Shown in pieces: positions 24,996-33,458 of a DNA stretch of 64,000 nucleotides (positions within the stretch are counted from its first letter, which is position 1; each line of letters begins with the position of its first letter). The position numbers and the translations under genes are program-made. Source of the stretch: JAOPZW01 sp963789015 (GTDB taxonomy: Bacteria > Actinomycetota > Thermoleophilia > Solirubrobacterales > Solirubrobacteraceae); NCBI GenBank assembly GCA_963789015.1, contig CAWBIU010000001.1, forward strand, positions 2,046,001 to 2,110,000. Direction: 5' to 3'. Below the pieces are notes generated by a model that was not told the origin of the DNA, did not search any database, and worked only from the letters and a program-made list of their open reading frames with translations.

Positions 24996-26522
24996 CTAGA
25001 TCGCCCGCCAGGCGTCGCCGTCGCGCAGCAGGGCCTCGGCGTCCTCCGGGCCCTGGGAGCCCGCCGCGTACTGGGGGATGCTGCCGGTCACGCGCTTCCA
25101 CGCCTCGAGGATCGGGTCGATGACGCGCCACTGCGCCTCGACCTCGTCGTTGCGGGTGAACAGCGTCGCCTCGCCCCGCATCGCGTCCATGATCAGCCGC
25201 TCGTAGGCCTCGGGCGACTGCGACAGGAACGTCGTCCCGTAGAGGAACTCCATGTGCACCGGGCGGATCCGCATCCGCGAGCCGGGGATCTTCGCCGCCA
25301 GCGAGAGCGACACGCCCTCGTTGGGCTGGAGGGTGAGGACGAGCTGGTTGGGCTGGACGCCGAGCGAGCCGTCCTGGGCGAAGCCGAGGTGGGGGACCGG
25401 CTTGAGGGTGACCGCGATCTCGGTGACCTTGCGCGCCAGGCGCTTGCCCGTGCGCAGGTAGAACGGCACGCCGGCCCAGCGCCAGTTGTCGACCTCGAGC
25501 CGGATGGCGGCGTAGGTCTCGGTGTGCGAGTCGTCGGGGACGCCCTCCTCGCTCGTGTAGGCGACGACGGGCTCGCCGCCCGAGGTCCCGTCGCCGTACT
25601 GCGCGCGCACGGCGATGGCCGCGACGTCGTCCTCGCTGGGGACCTTGATCGCGTGCAGGACCTTGACCTTCTCGTTGCGGACCTCGTCGGCGCTGAAGTC
25701 CACCGGCGGCTCCATCGCGACGTGACACAGCAGCTGCAGCATGTGGTTCTGGATCAGGTCGCGCAACGCCCCGGCCCCGTCGTAGTAGCCGGCGCGCGTA
25801 CCGATCCCGATGTCCTCGGCGGCGGTGATCTGCACGTTCTGGATGTAGTTGCGATTCCACAACGGCTCGAACATCCCGTTGGCGAAGCGGAACGCGAGGA
25901 TGTTCTGGACGGTCTCCTTGCCCAGGTAGTGATCGATCCGGAACACCTGCGACTCGTCGAAGACCGACAGCACACGCGCGTTGAGCTCCTCGGCCTCGGC
26001 CAGCGTCGTCCCGAACGGCTTCTCGATGATCACCCGCACATCCGCCCCGTCGATGCGGTTCAGGCCCTGCTCACCCAGCTTCTCCACGATCAACGGAAAG
26101 AACATCGGCGCCGTCGACAGGTAGAAGCAACGGTTCAGACGCTGATTGACGTCGGCGTCGAGGCGATTCAGCGCCCCCTGCAGCTCGTCGTAGACGCCAT
26201 CCTCGTCGAACGTCCCGGCCACGTAGCGGGCGTTGGCGAACAGCCCGTTGAGCACCGCGTCGTCGGGGGATCGGCGCGAGAACTTCCGCACCGCGTCGAT
26301 GGCCATCTCGCGGAACTCGGCCGAGCTCATCTCGCTGCGCGACACCCCGACGAGGTTGAAGCGCTCGGGCAGCGCCCCGTCGCTGGCCAGGTTGTAGATC
26401 GCGGGCAGCAGCTTGCGCTGGGCCAGATCCCCGGTCGCCCCGAAGATCACGAGGTTCGTGGGGTGGACGGGGAGACGCTCGAGCCCCTCGACGAGGGGGT
26501 TGGCCTCGACCGTCGCGCTCAC
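24996..26522 (-). CDS. zwf: Glucose-6-phosphate 1-dehydrogenase
   Basis: 508 residues from GTG 26522, overlapping the Tal-Pgi stop (GTGA). Oxidises glucose-6-phosphate with NADP+. FGATGDLAQRKLLPAIYNLASDG is the nucleotide-binding motif, IIEKPFGTTLAEAEELN follows, and FRIDHYLGKETVQNILAFRFANGMFEPLWN is the active-site signature with catalytic His in RIDHYLGK. The C-terminal half has GVPFYLRTGKRLARKVTEIAV and FLYGTTF. Normal family length. Acts with OpcA and Pgl encoded downstream. Confidence 0.97.
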   Translation of the reverse strand: MSATVEANPLVEGLERLPVHPTNLVIFGATGDLAQRKLLPAIYNLASDGALPERFNLVGVSRSEMSSAEFREMAIDAVRKFSRRSPDDAVLNGLFANARYVAGTFDEDGVYDELQGALNRLDADVNQRLNRCFYLSTAPMFFPLIVEKLGEQGLNRIDGADVRVIIEKPFGTTLAEAEELNARVLSVFDESQVFRIDHYLGKETVQNILAFRFANGMFEPLWNRNYIQNVQITAAEDIGIGTRAGYYDGAGALRDLIQNHMLQLLCHVAMEPPVDFSADEVRNEKVKVLHAIKVPSEDDVAAIAVRAQYGDGTSGGEPVVAYTSEEGVPDDSHTETYAAIRLEVDNWRWAGVPFYLRTGKRLARKVTEIAVTLKPVPHLGFAQDGSLGVQPNQLVLTLQPNEGVSLSLAAKIPGSRMRIRPVHMEFLYGTTFLSQSPEAYERLIMDAMRGEATLFTRNDEVEAQWRVIDPILEAWKRVTGSIPQYAAGSQGPEDAEALLRDGDAWRAI

Positions 26523-29242
26523 GACAACCTCCGGATGCGCTCGGTCAGCTCCCTCAGCGCAGCCGCCGGGTCCGCCCCGCCCAGCGTCACCCGCTCGGCC
26601 GGCAGCCCGTGGTTGCGCAGCGTCTCGAGGTCGCCGATCGCCTGCGCGTGCTTGAGCCTCGTGAACCCGTAGCCGGCGTCCGGGATCTCGATGTCCTCGC
26701 CGCTGTCGTGGACGAGCTGCAGGAAGCGGCCGTGCGGCGGGCCGCCCTTGTGCAGCTGGCCGGTCGAGTGCAGGTAGCGGGGGCCGTAGCCGAACGTCGT
26801 CGCGACGCGGCGGGCGTCGCGGACGGCGACGCGCAGGTCGGCGACCGCCTCGTCGAAGGCCGGCGACGGGGCGACGAAGCCGAGGACGGCGAGGTAGCCG
26901 GGCGCCTCGAGGCCGGCGAGGAGCGCGCGCAGCGCGTCGTCGTCGGCGTCGGGCTGGTCCTCCGTGCCCTGCTCGAGCACGCGGTTCGTGGCGTCCTTGG
27001 CCTCCTGCACGTTGGGCTGGTCGAACGGGTTGATGCCGAGGACCCAGCCCGCGACGGCGATCGCGAACTCGGCCACGAAGAAGATCCGCCCGAGGTCCTC
27101 GGGCCCGTCGATGGCGCGGATGATCACCGGCTGATCGGCGTCGGTCAGCGCGTCGACCCCCGCCTGGTGGGCGGGGTCGGGGCCGTCCTCCTGGCGCAGG
27201 TACAGGAACGTGCGGTCGTCGCCGTAGGCGCCGGGCGCGCCGAGCGGCTCGTCGGCCACGGGCAGGATGCCCTTGCCCTCCTTGCCCGTCGACTCGGCGA
27301 TCAGCTGCTCGACCCAGAGGCCGAAGCTGCCCAGCGGCGGGTCGATGACGTAGGTCAGCTTGTCGTGTCCGGCGGCCGCCAGCTCGCCCCAGGCGAGGCC
27401 GAGCCACAGGCCGCTGTTGAGGCTCGAGGAGTCGAAGGTCAGGCACATCTGCTCGGCGACGCCGGCGCGGTCGAGCAGGCCGGTGACGTCGGCGCCCATG
27501 AGCGCGGCGGGGACGAGCCCGAAGTACGACAGCGCGCTGTAGCGCCCGCCGATCTCGGGATCGTTGAGGAAGGTCCGCCGGAAGCCGTGCTCCTCGGCGA
27601 GCTTCTGCAGCCCCGAGCCCTCGTCGGTGATGGCCACGAACTGGCGGCCCTCCGGGCGCAGCGACCAGAAGTAGCGGAACAGCGACAGGGTCTCGATCGT
27701 CCCACCCGACTTCGTCGAGACGAGGAACACGGTGTGGTCGAGGTCGACGGCGTCGCGGACCGCGGCGATCGCGCCCGCGTCGGTCGAGTCGAGGACGTGC
27801 AGGCCCGGCCAGCCCTCCTGCTCGCCGAAGCTGCGGCGGATGACCTCGGGGGCCAGCGACGAGCCGCCCATGCCGAGCAGGACGACGTCGGTCGTCCCCT
27901 CGTCGCGCACCTCGGCGGCGAAGGCGAGCAGGTCGTCGAGGTGCTCGCGCATCGACTCGGTGACGGTCAGCCAGCCCAGCCGGTCGGCGAGCTCGGGGGT
28001 CGAGGCGTCGCCGCCCCACAGCGCCGGGTCCTTGCGCCAGATGCGGTGGCCGACGTCCTGGTCGGCCGCCTCGCGGACCTTGGCGGCGATCCGCGGCTCG
28101 AGGTCGTCGGGGATCGACGCCTCGATCGACGGGGGCCGCTGCGTGACGATCGCCTCGCGCTTGGAGTCCAGCCCGGCGAGCAGCTTCTCCATCGGCTCGA
28201 CGAACTTGTCGACGCCGTCGCGCAGCAGCTTGTCGGTGACGTCGTCGAGATCGATGCCCGCCTCCGCGAGCGCCTGGAGGTCGGACGTGGGGTCGATCCT
28301 GACCGTGTCGCCGTCGATGTTCGCGTGGTCGGCCGCGGCGAGCAGCGTGGCCATCGGCATCGTGTTCACCGTCTCGGGGCCGACGAGCCCGTCGACGTAC
28401 AGCGTGTCGGGGTACTTGGGGTCCTTGACGCCGGTCGAGGCCCACAGCGGGCGCTGGACCGGGGCGCCGGCGTCGCGCGGTGCGGCGAAGCGCTCGCCGT
28501 GGAAGATCTCCTCGAAGCGCTGGTAGGCGGCGCGCGCGTTGGCCAGGCCGGCGCGGCCCTGCAGGTCGGTGCGGCCCAGCGCCTCCAGGCGCTTGTCGAC
28601 CTCGGTGTCCACGCGCGAGACGAAGAACGAGGCGACGGACTGCACGTCGACGTCCTTGCCCTCCTCCAGGCGGCGTTCGAGCCCGCGAATGAAGGCCTCG
28701 GCCACGCGCTCGTAGGAGGCGACGGAGAACAGGAGCGTGACGTTGATGTTGCGCCCCTCGTAGATCATCTCCTCGATCGCCGGGACGCCCTCGTCGGTGC
28801 CCGGGATCTTGATCATCAGGTTCGGGCGGTCGACGCGGTCCCAGTACTCGCGCGCCTGCTCCATCGTGCGCTCGGTGTCGAACGCGAGGTCGGGGTCGAC
28901 CTCGAAGGAGACATAGCCGTCGTAGCCGTGTGTCGAGTCGTAGACCGGCCGGAGGACGTCGCACCCCGCCTGGATGTCGCGGATCGCCAGCGCCTGGTAG
29001 ATCGAGCGCGTGTCGGTGCCCTCGCGAGCCAGCTCGGCGAGCTGGTCGTCGTAGTCGTCGGTGCCGAGGATCGCCTGGTTGAAGATCGTCGGGTTGGAGG
29101 TGACCCCGCGCAGGGAGTCCTCCTCGCGCAGCCGCTCGAGCTCGCCGCTCTCGATGAGCTGGCGTCCGATCTGGTCCAGCCAGACGCTCGTGCCGGCCGC
29201 GGTGAGGGCCGCGAGGCGCTCGTTGACCTGCTGGGTCGCCAT
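26519..29242 (-). CDS. tal-pgi: Bifunctional transaldolase / glucose-6-phosphate isomerase
   Basis: 907 residues in two domains. Residues 1-370 are transaldolase (SVWLDQIGRQLIESGELERLREEDSLRGVTSNPTIFNQAI; LMIKIPGTDEGVPAIEEMIYEGRNINVTLLFSV with the Schiff-base Lys in IKIPGT). Residues about 380-907 are a phosphoglucose isomerase (VLLGMGGSSLAPEVIRRSFG, FLVSTKSGGTIETLSLFRYFW, LPVADEPLGAPGAYGDDRTF). The fusion is a recognised actinobacterial form and puts the non-oxidative branch and the hexose-phosphate entry on one polypeptide. AGGAAGG lies about eight bases before the ATG. Confidence 0.95.
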   Translation of the reverse strand: MATQQVNERLAALTAAGTSVWLDQIGRQLIESGELERLREEDSLRGVTSNPTIFNQAILGTDDYDDQLAELAREGTDTRSIYQALAIRDIQAGCDVLRPVYDSTHGYDGYVSFEVDPDLAFDTERTMEQAREYWDRVDRPNLMIKIPGTDEGVPAIEEMIYEGRNINVTLLFSVASYERVAEAFIRGLERRLEEGKDVDVQSVASFFVSRVDTEVDKRLEALGRTDLQGRAGLANARAAYQRFEEIFHGERFAAPRDAGAPVQRPLWASTGVKDPKYPDTLYVDGLVGPETVNTMPMATLLAAADHANIDGDTVRIDPTSDLQALAEAGIDLDDVTDKLLRDGVDKFVEPMEKLLAGLDSKREAIVTQRPPSIEASIPDDLEPRIAAKVREAADQDVGHRIWRKDPALWGGDASTPELADRLGWLTVTESMREHLDDLLAFAAEVRDEGTTDVVLLGMGGSSLAPEVIRRSFGEQEGWPGLHVLDSTDAGAIAAVRDAVDLDHTVFLVSTKSGGTIETLSLFRYFWSLRPEGRQFVAITDEGSGLQKLAEEHGFRRTFLNDPEIGGRYSALSYFGLVPAALMGADVTGLLDRAGVAEQMCLTFDSSSLNSGLWLGLAWGELAAAGHDKLTYVIDPPLGSFGLWVEQLIAESTGKEGKGILPVADEPLGAPGAYGDDRTFLYLRQEDGPDPAHQAGVDALTDADQPVIIRAIDGPEDLGRIFFVAEFAIAVAGWVLGINPFDQPNVQEAKDATNRVLEQGTEDQPDADDDALRALLAGLEAPGYLAVLGFVAPSPAFDEAVADLRVAVRDARRVATTFGYGPRYLHSTGQLHKGGPPHGRFLQLVHDSGEDIEIPDAGYGFTRLKHAQAIGDLETLRNHGLPAERVTLGGADPAAALRELTERIRRLS

Positions 29243-29351
29243 GTTCCGTCCCTTCCTGGGTGCCGAGGCGCGGGCGGCTCGAGGCCGCGGGCGCTCGAAG
29301 TTTCAATGTCAGCTCATGCCATGGGACACGGCGGGGACGGCCGTGCCCGGT

Positions 29352-29798
29352 TCAGTCTCGTCGCAGTCCTTCCCGTTCCATCGCCGCAACCTTCGCGAGT
29401 CGGCGTACGTGGCGTTCGGCACCCGAGAACGATGCGCCCACGAACGCCTGGACGCAAGCGGCGGCGATCACGGGGCCGATCACGCGGGCCCCGAGGGCGA
29501 GCACGTTGCAGTCGTCGTGCTCGACGCACTGGGCGGCCGTGTACGTCTCGTGGCCGAGCGCGCAGCGGATCCCCCGCATCTTGCAGGCGGCGACGGCGAC
29601 GCCGGCGCCGCTGCCGCAGACGACGATGCCGCGCTCGCAGTCTCCCGCCACGACGGCGTTCCCGACGTCGCGCGCGGTGTCGGGGTAGTCGTCCTGCTCG
29701 CCGACGTCGACGGACTCGTGGCCGGCGGCCGCGACGGCCTCGAGCACGACGTCGCGCAGCGGCGTCCCGGCGTGGTCGAATCCGACGGCGATCCTCAT
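29352..29798 (-). CDS. rpiB: Ribose-5-phosphate isomerase B
   Basis: 148 residues. IAVGFDHAGTPLRDVV gives the nucleotide-like N-terminal motif, DVGEQDDYPDTARDVGNAV follows, and IVVCGSGAGVAVAACKMRGIRCALGHETYTA contains the active-site Cys and the GSGxGxxxxxxKxxGxRAA block. EHDDCNVLALGARVIGP completes the RpiB/LacA pattern. Interconverts ribulose- and ribose-5-phosphate. ATG overlaps the ROK kinase stop by four bases, so translation is coupled. Confidence 0.93.
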   Translation of the reverse strand: MRIAVGFDHAGTPLRDVVLEAVAAAGHESVDVGEQDDYPDTARDVGNAVVAGDCERGIVVCGSGAGVAVAACKMRGIRCALGHETYTAAQCVEHDDCNVLALGARVIGPVIAAACVQAFVGASFSGAERHVRRLAKVAAMEREGLRRD

Positions 29799-30703
29799 TG
29801 GGAAACCTCCAGCTCCTGGCCGGCGAGCAGCGCGGCGCCGCGCACGCCGGCCTCGGGCCCGTAGCGGGCGAGACGGATCTGCGTCTTCGTGCCGACGCCG
29901 GTGAGCACGAAGCGCCCGGCCGCGTCACGCGCCGGCCCGAGCAGCAGCTCGCCGGCGGTCGAGACGCCGCCCCCGACGACGACGAGGTCGGGGTCGAAGG
30001 TGTTGATCGCGTTGGCGATGCCCACGCCGAGAGCCTCGCCGACGATCCGCAGCGCGTCGAGCGCCCTCTCGTCCCCGGCCTGGGCGGCCTCGACCACGGC
30101 CTGGCCGTGCTCGAAGCCGCGCTCGCGCCCGAGGCGGTCCAGCGCCCGGCCGGCGGCGTGGTGCTCGAGCGAGGCCTCCTGCGGGAACGAGCCGCCCTCG
30201 GGGGCGCCGTTCTCGAGGTTCGCGGCGATGATCGTGTGTCCGATCTCGGGCGCCGCGCCAGTCGCGCCGCGGAACGTGCGGCCGCCGATCACGATGCCGC
30301 CCCCGACGCCCGTGCCGACGGTGAACATCACGACGATGTCGGCGATCGGGCGCATGTCGTCGTCGTGGGCCTCGGCGAGCGCGGCGAGCGTCGCGTCGTT
30401 GTCGACGAACGCGGGGATGCCGAGACGCTCGGTGAGCAGCGTGCGCAGCGGAACCCCCTGCAACGGGATGTTCACCGACCAGCGCGCCGTGCCGGTCTCG
30501 AAGTCGATGACCGAGGGGAGCCCGATCCCGACGGCGTCGGCGGGGCCCGCGGCCTCGATCGCCTCGACCAGCTGATCGACGAGCGCATCGGAGTCCGACA
30601 GGTTCGTCGGGCGCAGCGCGGGCTCCGAGAGCGTCCCGCCTTCGAGAATGGCGACGGAGACCTTCGTCCCCCCGACGTCGACGCCGATCAACCGCTGGGC
30701 CAT
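29795..30703 (-). CDS. ROK family sugar kinase (probable glucokinase)
   Basis: 302 residues from ATG 30703. LIGVDVGGTKVSVAILEGG is the phosphate-1 motif, VGIGLPSVIDFETGTARWSVNIP and IPAFVDNDATLAALAEA (catalytic Asp in NDA) follow, then MFTVGTGVGGGIVIGG and GEIGHT-like PEIGHTIIAAN. The usual ROK zinc motif CxCGxxGCxE is missing: the equivalent region reads NGAPEGGSFPQEASLEHH. Position at the head of the pentose phosphate operon supports glucose phosphorylation, making glucose-6-phosphate for Zwf; substrate is inferred from context. Confidence 0.85.
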   Translation of the reverse strand: MAQRLIGVDVGGTKVSVAILEGGTLSEPALRPTNLSDSDALVDQLVEAIEAAGPADAVGIGLPSVIDFETGTARWSVNIPLQGVPLRTLLTERLGIPAFVDNDATLAALAEAHDDDMRPIADIVVMFTVGTGVGGGIVIGGRTFRGATGAAPEIGHTIIAANLENGAPEGGSFPQEASLEHHAAGRALDRLGRERGFEHGQAVVEAAQAGDERALDALRIVGEALGVGIANAINTFDPDLVVVGGGVSTAGELLLGPARDAAGRFVLTGVGTKTQIRLARYGPEAGVRGAALLAGQELEVSQ

Positions 30704-30762
30704 GCCGGTCGCGGACACTACCGGCCGCGCCGTCGCGGCCCCGGTCGGGTACCACCCCGCTC

Positions 30763-31344
30763 ATGACCCGCATCCCCGCACCCCCCGAGACCATCAGCCA
30801 GATCGGGCGCGCCGCCCACGACCTCGGGCTCGCCGGCCTGCTCGGCGGCAACCTGTTCGGGCGCATGGCGCTGCACCCGGCCGTGGCGAGCATCAGCGAT
30901 CCGCGCGAGCGCGGCGCGGTGGTCAACGCGGCGTGGCGCCGCTACGGGCTCGTCAACTCGCTCGGGCTCGGCGCGGTCGTCGCCGGCTGGGCGGGGGCGC
31001 GGGCGGCCGAGGCCTCCGACGCGCGGCTGAGCCCGCAGGAGCGCCGCCTGGCGCGGGTCAAGGACGGGCTCGTCGCGGCGGTCTTCGCGTGCGGCGTGGC
31101 CAGCGCGGTGGAGGGCGTGCGCTTCGCCCGCCAGGCCCCGCACGGCGCCGTCCCGCTGGCCGACGGGTCGCACCCGGCGCCGGGCACCCCGCCGCGTGCG
31201 GCTGAGCTGAAGCGGCGGCTGAACGTGCTGGGCGCGGCGACGCTGGCGGCCGAGGCGGGCCTCGTGGCCGTCAACGCGGCGCTGTCGCAGGCGAGCTTCC
31301 GCCGCCCGCCGCTGCGTCGCCGGCTGCCTCGCCCGGGTCGCTGA
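30763..31344 (+). CDS. Hypothetical membrane protein
   Basis: 193 residues. An N-terminal stretch ISQIGRAAHDLGLAGLLGGNLFGRMALHPAV is followed by helices YGLVNSLGLGAVVAGWAGARA, VKDGLVAAVFACGVASAVEGVRFA and LNVLGAATLAAEAGLVAVNAALSQ, so three to four membrane segments are likely. The tail is basic (FRRPPLRRRLPRPGR). No family name recognised. Its end overlaps the convergent TetR gene by 74 bases, which is unusual here and may mean one of the two stops has drifted. Confidence 0.6.
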   Translation: MTRIPAPPETISQIGRAAHDLGLAGLLGGNLFGRMALHPAVASISDPRERGAVVNAAWRRYGLVNSLGLGAVVAGWAGARAAEASDARLSPQERRLARVKDGLVAAVFACGVASAVEGVRFARQAPHGAVPLADGSHPAPGTPPRAAELKRRLNVLGAATLAAEAGLVAVNAALSQASFRRPPLRRRLPRPGR

Positions 31345-31882
31345 ACCACGCGTCGCCGGGGTCGAACATCGGCAGGCCGGTGGCGGCGGCGACGTTGAGC
31401 AGCATCCCCTCCTTGAAGAAGCCGCGCAGCGCGTCGCCGTCGGCGCCGCTGAGCTCGGCGACGGCGCGGTAGAGCCCGACGTAGTGTCGCCGCACGACGT
31501 CGCGGACATCGTCGTCGCCGCATGCGGCGTAGGCCTGCAACTGGAGCAGCAGGACGTCGCGGTCGGCCAGCAGCCCGACGTAGGCCTCGCCCATGGCGAC
31601 CAGGCGCTCGTCGGGCGGGTGGCCCTCGGCGGCGTCGCGGAACGTCTGCTGGACGCGGTCGAAGCAGTGCTCGATGGCGGCCAGGAAGAGCTTCTTCTTG
31701 GTCCCGAAGAGGCTGAACGCGTAGGGCTGCGTGACGCCGACGGCGTCGGTGATCGAGCTGACGGCGGTGCCGTGCAGGCCGGTCTGCGCGAAGGCGTGAG
31801 CGGCGGCCTCGATGAGCTCGTCGCGGCGCTCGGCGGCCGATCGGCGCCCGCTTGGAGCGGGGGTCGGAGGAGAGGGGGACAT
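31271..31882 (-). CDS. TetR family transcriptional regulator
   Basis: 203 residues. The N-terminal helix-turn-helix RRDELIEAAAHAFAQTGLHGTAVSSITDAVGVTQPYAFSLFGTKKKLFLAAIEHCF is a standard TetR DNA-binding domain; the rest is an all-alpha ligand domain. Divergent from the MFS exporter gene with two palindromic sites between them, so it most likely represses the exporter and itself until a ligand binds. The last 30 residues (GEAAGDAAAGGGSSPATAPR) are low complexity and lie in the overlap with the convergent gene. Confidence 0.9.
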   Translation of the reverse strand: MSPSPPTPAPSGRRSAAERRDELIEAAAHAFAQTGLHGTAVSSITDAVGVTQPYAFSLFGTKKKLFLAAIEHCFDRVQQTFRDAAEGHPPDERLVAMGEAYVGLLADRDVLLLQLQAYAACGDDDVRDVVRRHYVGLYRAVAELSGADGDALRGFFKEGMLLNVAAATGLPMFDPGDAWFSDPGEAAGDAAAGGGSSPATAPR

Positions 31883-31887
31883 CTCCC

Positions 31888-31916
31888 TTGACAGGGTACT
31901 TAGTGAGCGCTAACTT
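31888..31916 (+). promoter_or_regulatory. Sigma-70-type promoter for the MFS exporter
   Basis: TTGACA (31888-31893) and TAACTT (31911-31916) are spaced by 17 bases, pointing at the MFS ATG 40 bases on. The first TetR-type palindrome fills the spacer, the usual arrangement for repression by occlusion of RNA polymerase. Confidence 0.7.
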
Positions 31917-31939
31917 CGCAAATAGTTAGTGCTCACTAA
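31900..31939. promoter_or_regulatory. Paired palindromic operator for the TetR regulator
   Basis: Two copies of a TTAGTG-nn-CACTAA type palindrome: TTAGTGAGCGCTAA (31900-31913) and TTAGTGCTCACTAA (31926-31939), 12 bases apart. They are also inverted repeats of each other (16-base arms, one mismatch). The first sits between -35 and -10 of the exporter promoter, the second over its expected start point. Confidence 0.8.
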
Positions 31940-31955
31940 ACATCGGAGCCACCGA

Positions 31956-33368
31956 ATGTCCCCCACCGCCCCGCGCACCCGATGGACCCTGGCGATCGCG
32001 TCGCTGGCGCTGTTCATGGTCGTCCTCGACAACCTCATCGTCACCGTCGCGCTGCCGTCGATCCGCGAGGACCTCGGCGCCTCGCTCGAGCAGCTCGAGT
32101 GGACGGTCAACGCCTACACGCTCGCCTTCGCCGTGGCCCTCATCCCGGGCGCGGCGATCGGTGATCGCTTCGGCCGCCGGCGTACCTTCATCGGCGCACT
32201 GGCGCTGTTCACCCTGTCGTCGGCCGCCGCGGCGCTCGCACCCGGCAGCGGCGAGCTGATCGCCGCCCGCGCCCTGCAGGGCATCGGCGGCGCGACCGTC
32301 GCCCCGCTCACCCTCACGCTGCTCGCCGACGCCTTCCCGCCCCAGCGGCGCGGCGCCGCGCTGGGCATCTGGTCGGGCGTCAGCGGCATGGGCATCGCCC
32401 TCGGTCCGCTGGTCGGCGGCGCCGTCGTCGCCGGCCTGAGCTGGCAGTGGATCTTCTGGATCAACGTCCCGCTCGGCCTCGCCCTGCTCCCGCTCGCGGC
32501 CACGCGCCTGCGCGAGAGCCACGGCGCCCAGACGCGCCTCGACGTGCCGGGCATCGGCCTCGTCGGCACGGGGCTGCTCGCCGTCGTCTTCGGCGTCGTC
32601 CGCGCGCCCTCGGAGGGCTGGACCAGCCCGCTCGTCGTCGCCGCGCTGGCCGGCGGCTTCGGCGTGCTCGGCGCCTTCGTCGCATGGGAGCGCCGCACCG
32701 CCGAGCCGATGCTGCCGCTCGACCTCTTCCGCCGGCGTACCTTCGCGGTCACCAACGGCGTCTCGTTCTTCATGTACTTCGGGACGTTCGGCGCGATCTT
32801 CCTCATCACCCAGTACACGCAGCTCGTGATGGGCTACGAGCCCTTCCAGGCCGGCGTGCGGATGCTCGTGTGGACCGGCGCCACGGCCGTCGCCGCCCCG
32901 GTGGCGGGCGTCCTCTCCGAGCGTTACGGCCCACGCGCGTTCATGGCCGGCGGCCTGGCGCTGCTGGCGGGCGCGCTGGCGTGGATCGCCGCCGAGGCGG
33001 GCCCCACCACGGCGTTCGCCTCGCTCGTGATCCCGTTCGCCATGGCGGGCGTGGGCATGGCGCTCGTCTTCGCCCCGTCGGCGGCGGCGCTGCTCAGCGT
33101 CGTGTCGCCCGAGCGCGCCGGACAGGCGTCGGGCACGAACAACGCCATCCGCGAGGTGGGCGGCGTGTTCGGCGTCGCGGTGCTGTCGTCGGTCTTCGCC
33201 CACGCCGGCGGCTTCGGCTCGGCGCAGGCGTTCGTGGACGGCTTCGGCCCCGCGGTGTGGATCGGCGCCGGCGTCGTCGCCGCGGGCGCGGTCTCCGCGC
33301 TGCTGCTGCCGGCGCGTCGCCCGGCCGCCGCCGCGGCGAGCGCCGAGCCCGCGGCCGTCGCCGCCTGA
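31956..33368 (+). CDS. MFS transporter, DHA2 (EmrB/QacA-like) drug:H+ antiporter family
   Basis: 470 residues, about 14 membrane helices. Motifs: FMVVLDNLIVTVALPSIREDL (helix 1, with the D of DHA2 proteins), PGAAIGDRFGRRRTF (motif A), ARALQGIGGATVAPLTLTLLADAFPP (motif B) and GIWSGVSGMGIALGPLVGGAVV (motif C of drug antiporters). ATG 31956 is preceded by CGGAG; an in-frame ATG at 31929 lies inside the operator and is unlikely. Expected to export small toxic molecules under control of the divergent TetR repressor. Confidence 0.92.
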   Translation: MSPTAPRTRWTLAIASLALFMVVLDNLIVTVALPSIREDLGASLEQLEWTVNAYTLAFAVALIPGAAIGDRFGRRRTFIGALALFTLSSAAAALAPGSGELIAARALQGIGGATVAPLTLTLLADAFPPQRRGAALGIWSGVSGMGIALGPLVGGAVVAGLSWQWIFWINVPLGLALLPLAATRLRESHGAQTRLDVPGIGLVGTGLLAVVFGVVRAPSEGWTSPLVVAALAGGFGVLGAFVAWERRTAEPMLPLDLFRRRTFAVTNGVSFFMYFGTFGAIFLITQYTQLVMGYEPFQAGVRMLVWTGATAVAAPVAGVLSERYGPRAFMAGGLALLAGALAWIAAEAGPTTAFASLVIPFAMAGVGMALVFAPSAAALLSVVSPERAGQASGTNNAIREVGGVFGVAVLSSVFAHAGGFGSAQAFVDGFGPAVWIGAGVVAAGAVSALLLPARRPAAAAASAEPAAVAA

Positions 33369-33394
33369 CCGCGTCGCGACGCGCAGGCCGGCCG

Positions 33395-33422
33395 GCGGGC
33401 GCACGGGGATCCGGGCGCCCGC
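33395..33422 (+). terminator. Hairpin terminator of the MFS gene
   Basis: GCGGGCGC (33395-33402) pairs with GCGCCCGC (33415-33422) over eight bases with a 12-base loop, 26 bases after the MFS stop. No U-run, as is usual in this genome. Confidence 0.45.
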
Positions 33423-33458
33423 TTGCCGTCCGCCGGGCGGCCAAGGACCCTTCAGGCC

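Noticed and set aside
26609..30766. A 1,385-codon plus-strand frame across tal-pgi, rpiB and the ROK kinase
   Set aside because: Antisense shadow of three recognisable enzymes; composition is typical of reverse-complement codons and no domain is visible.
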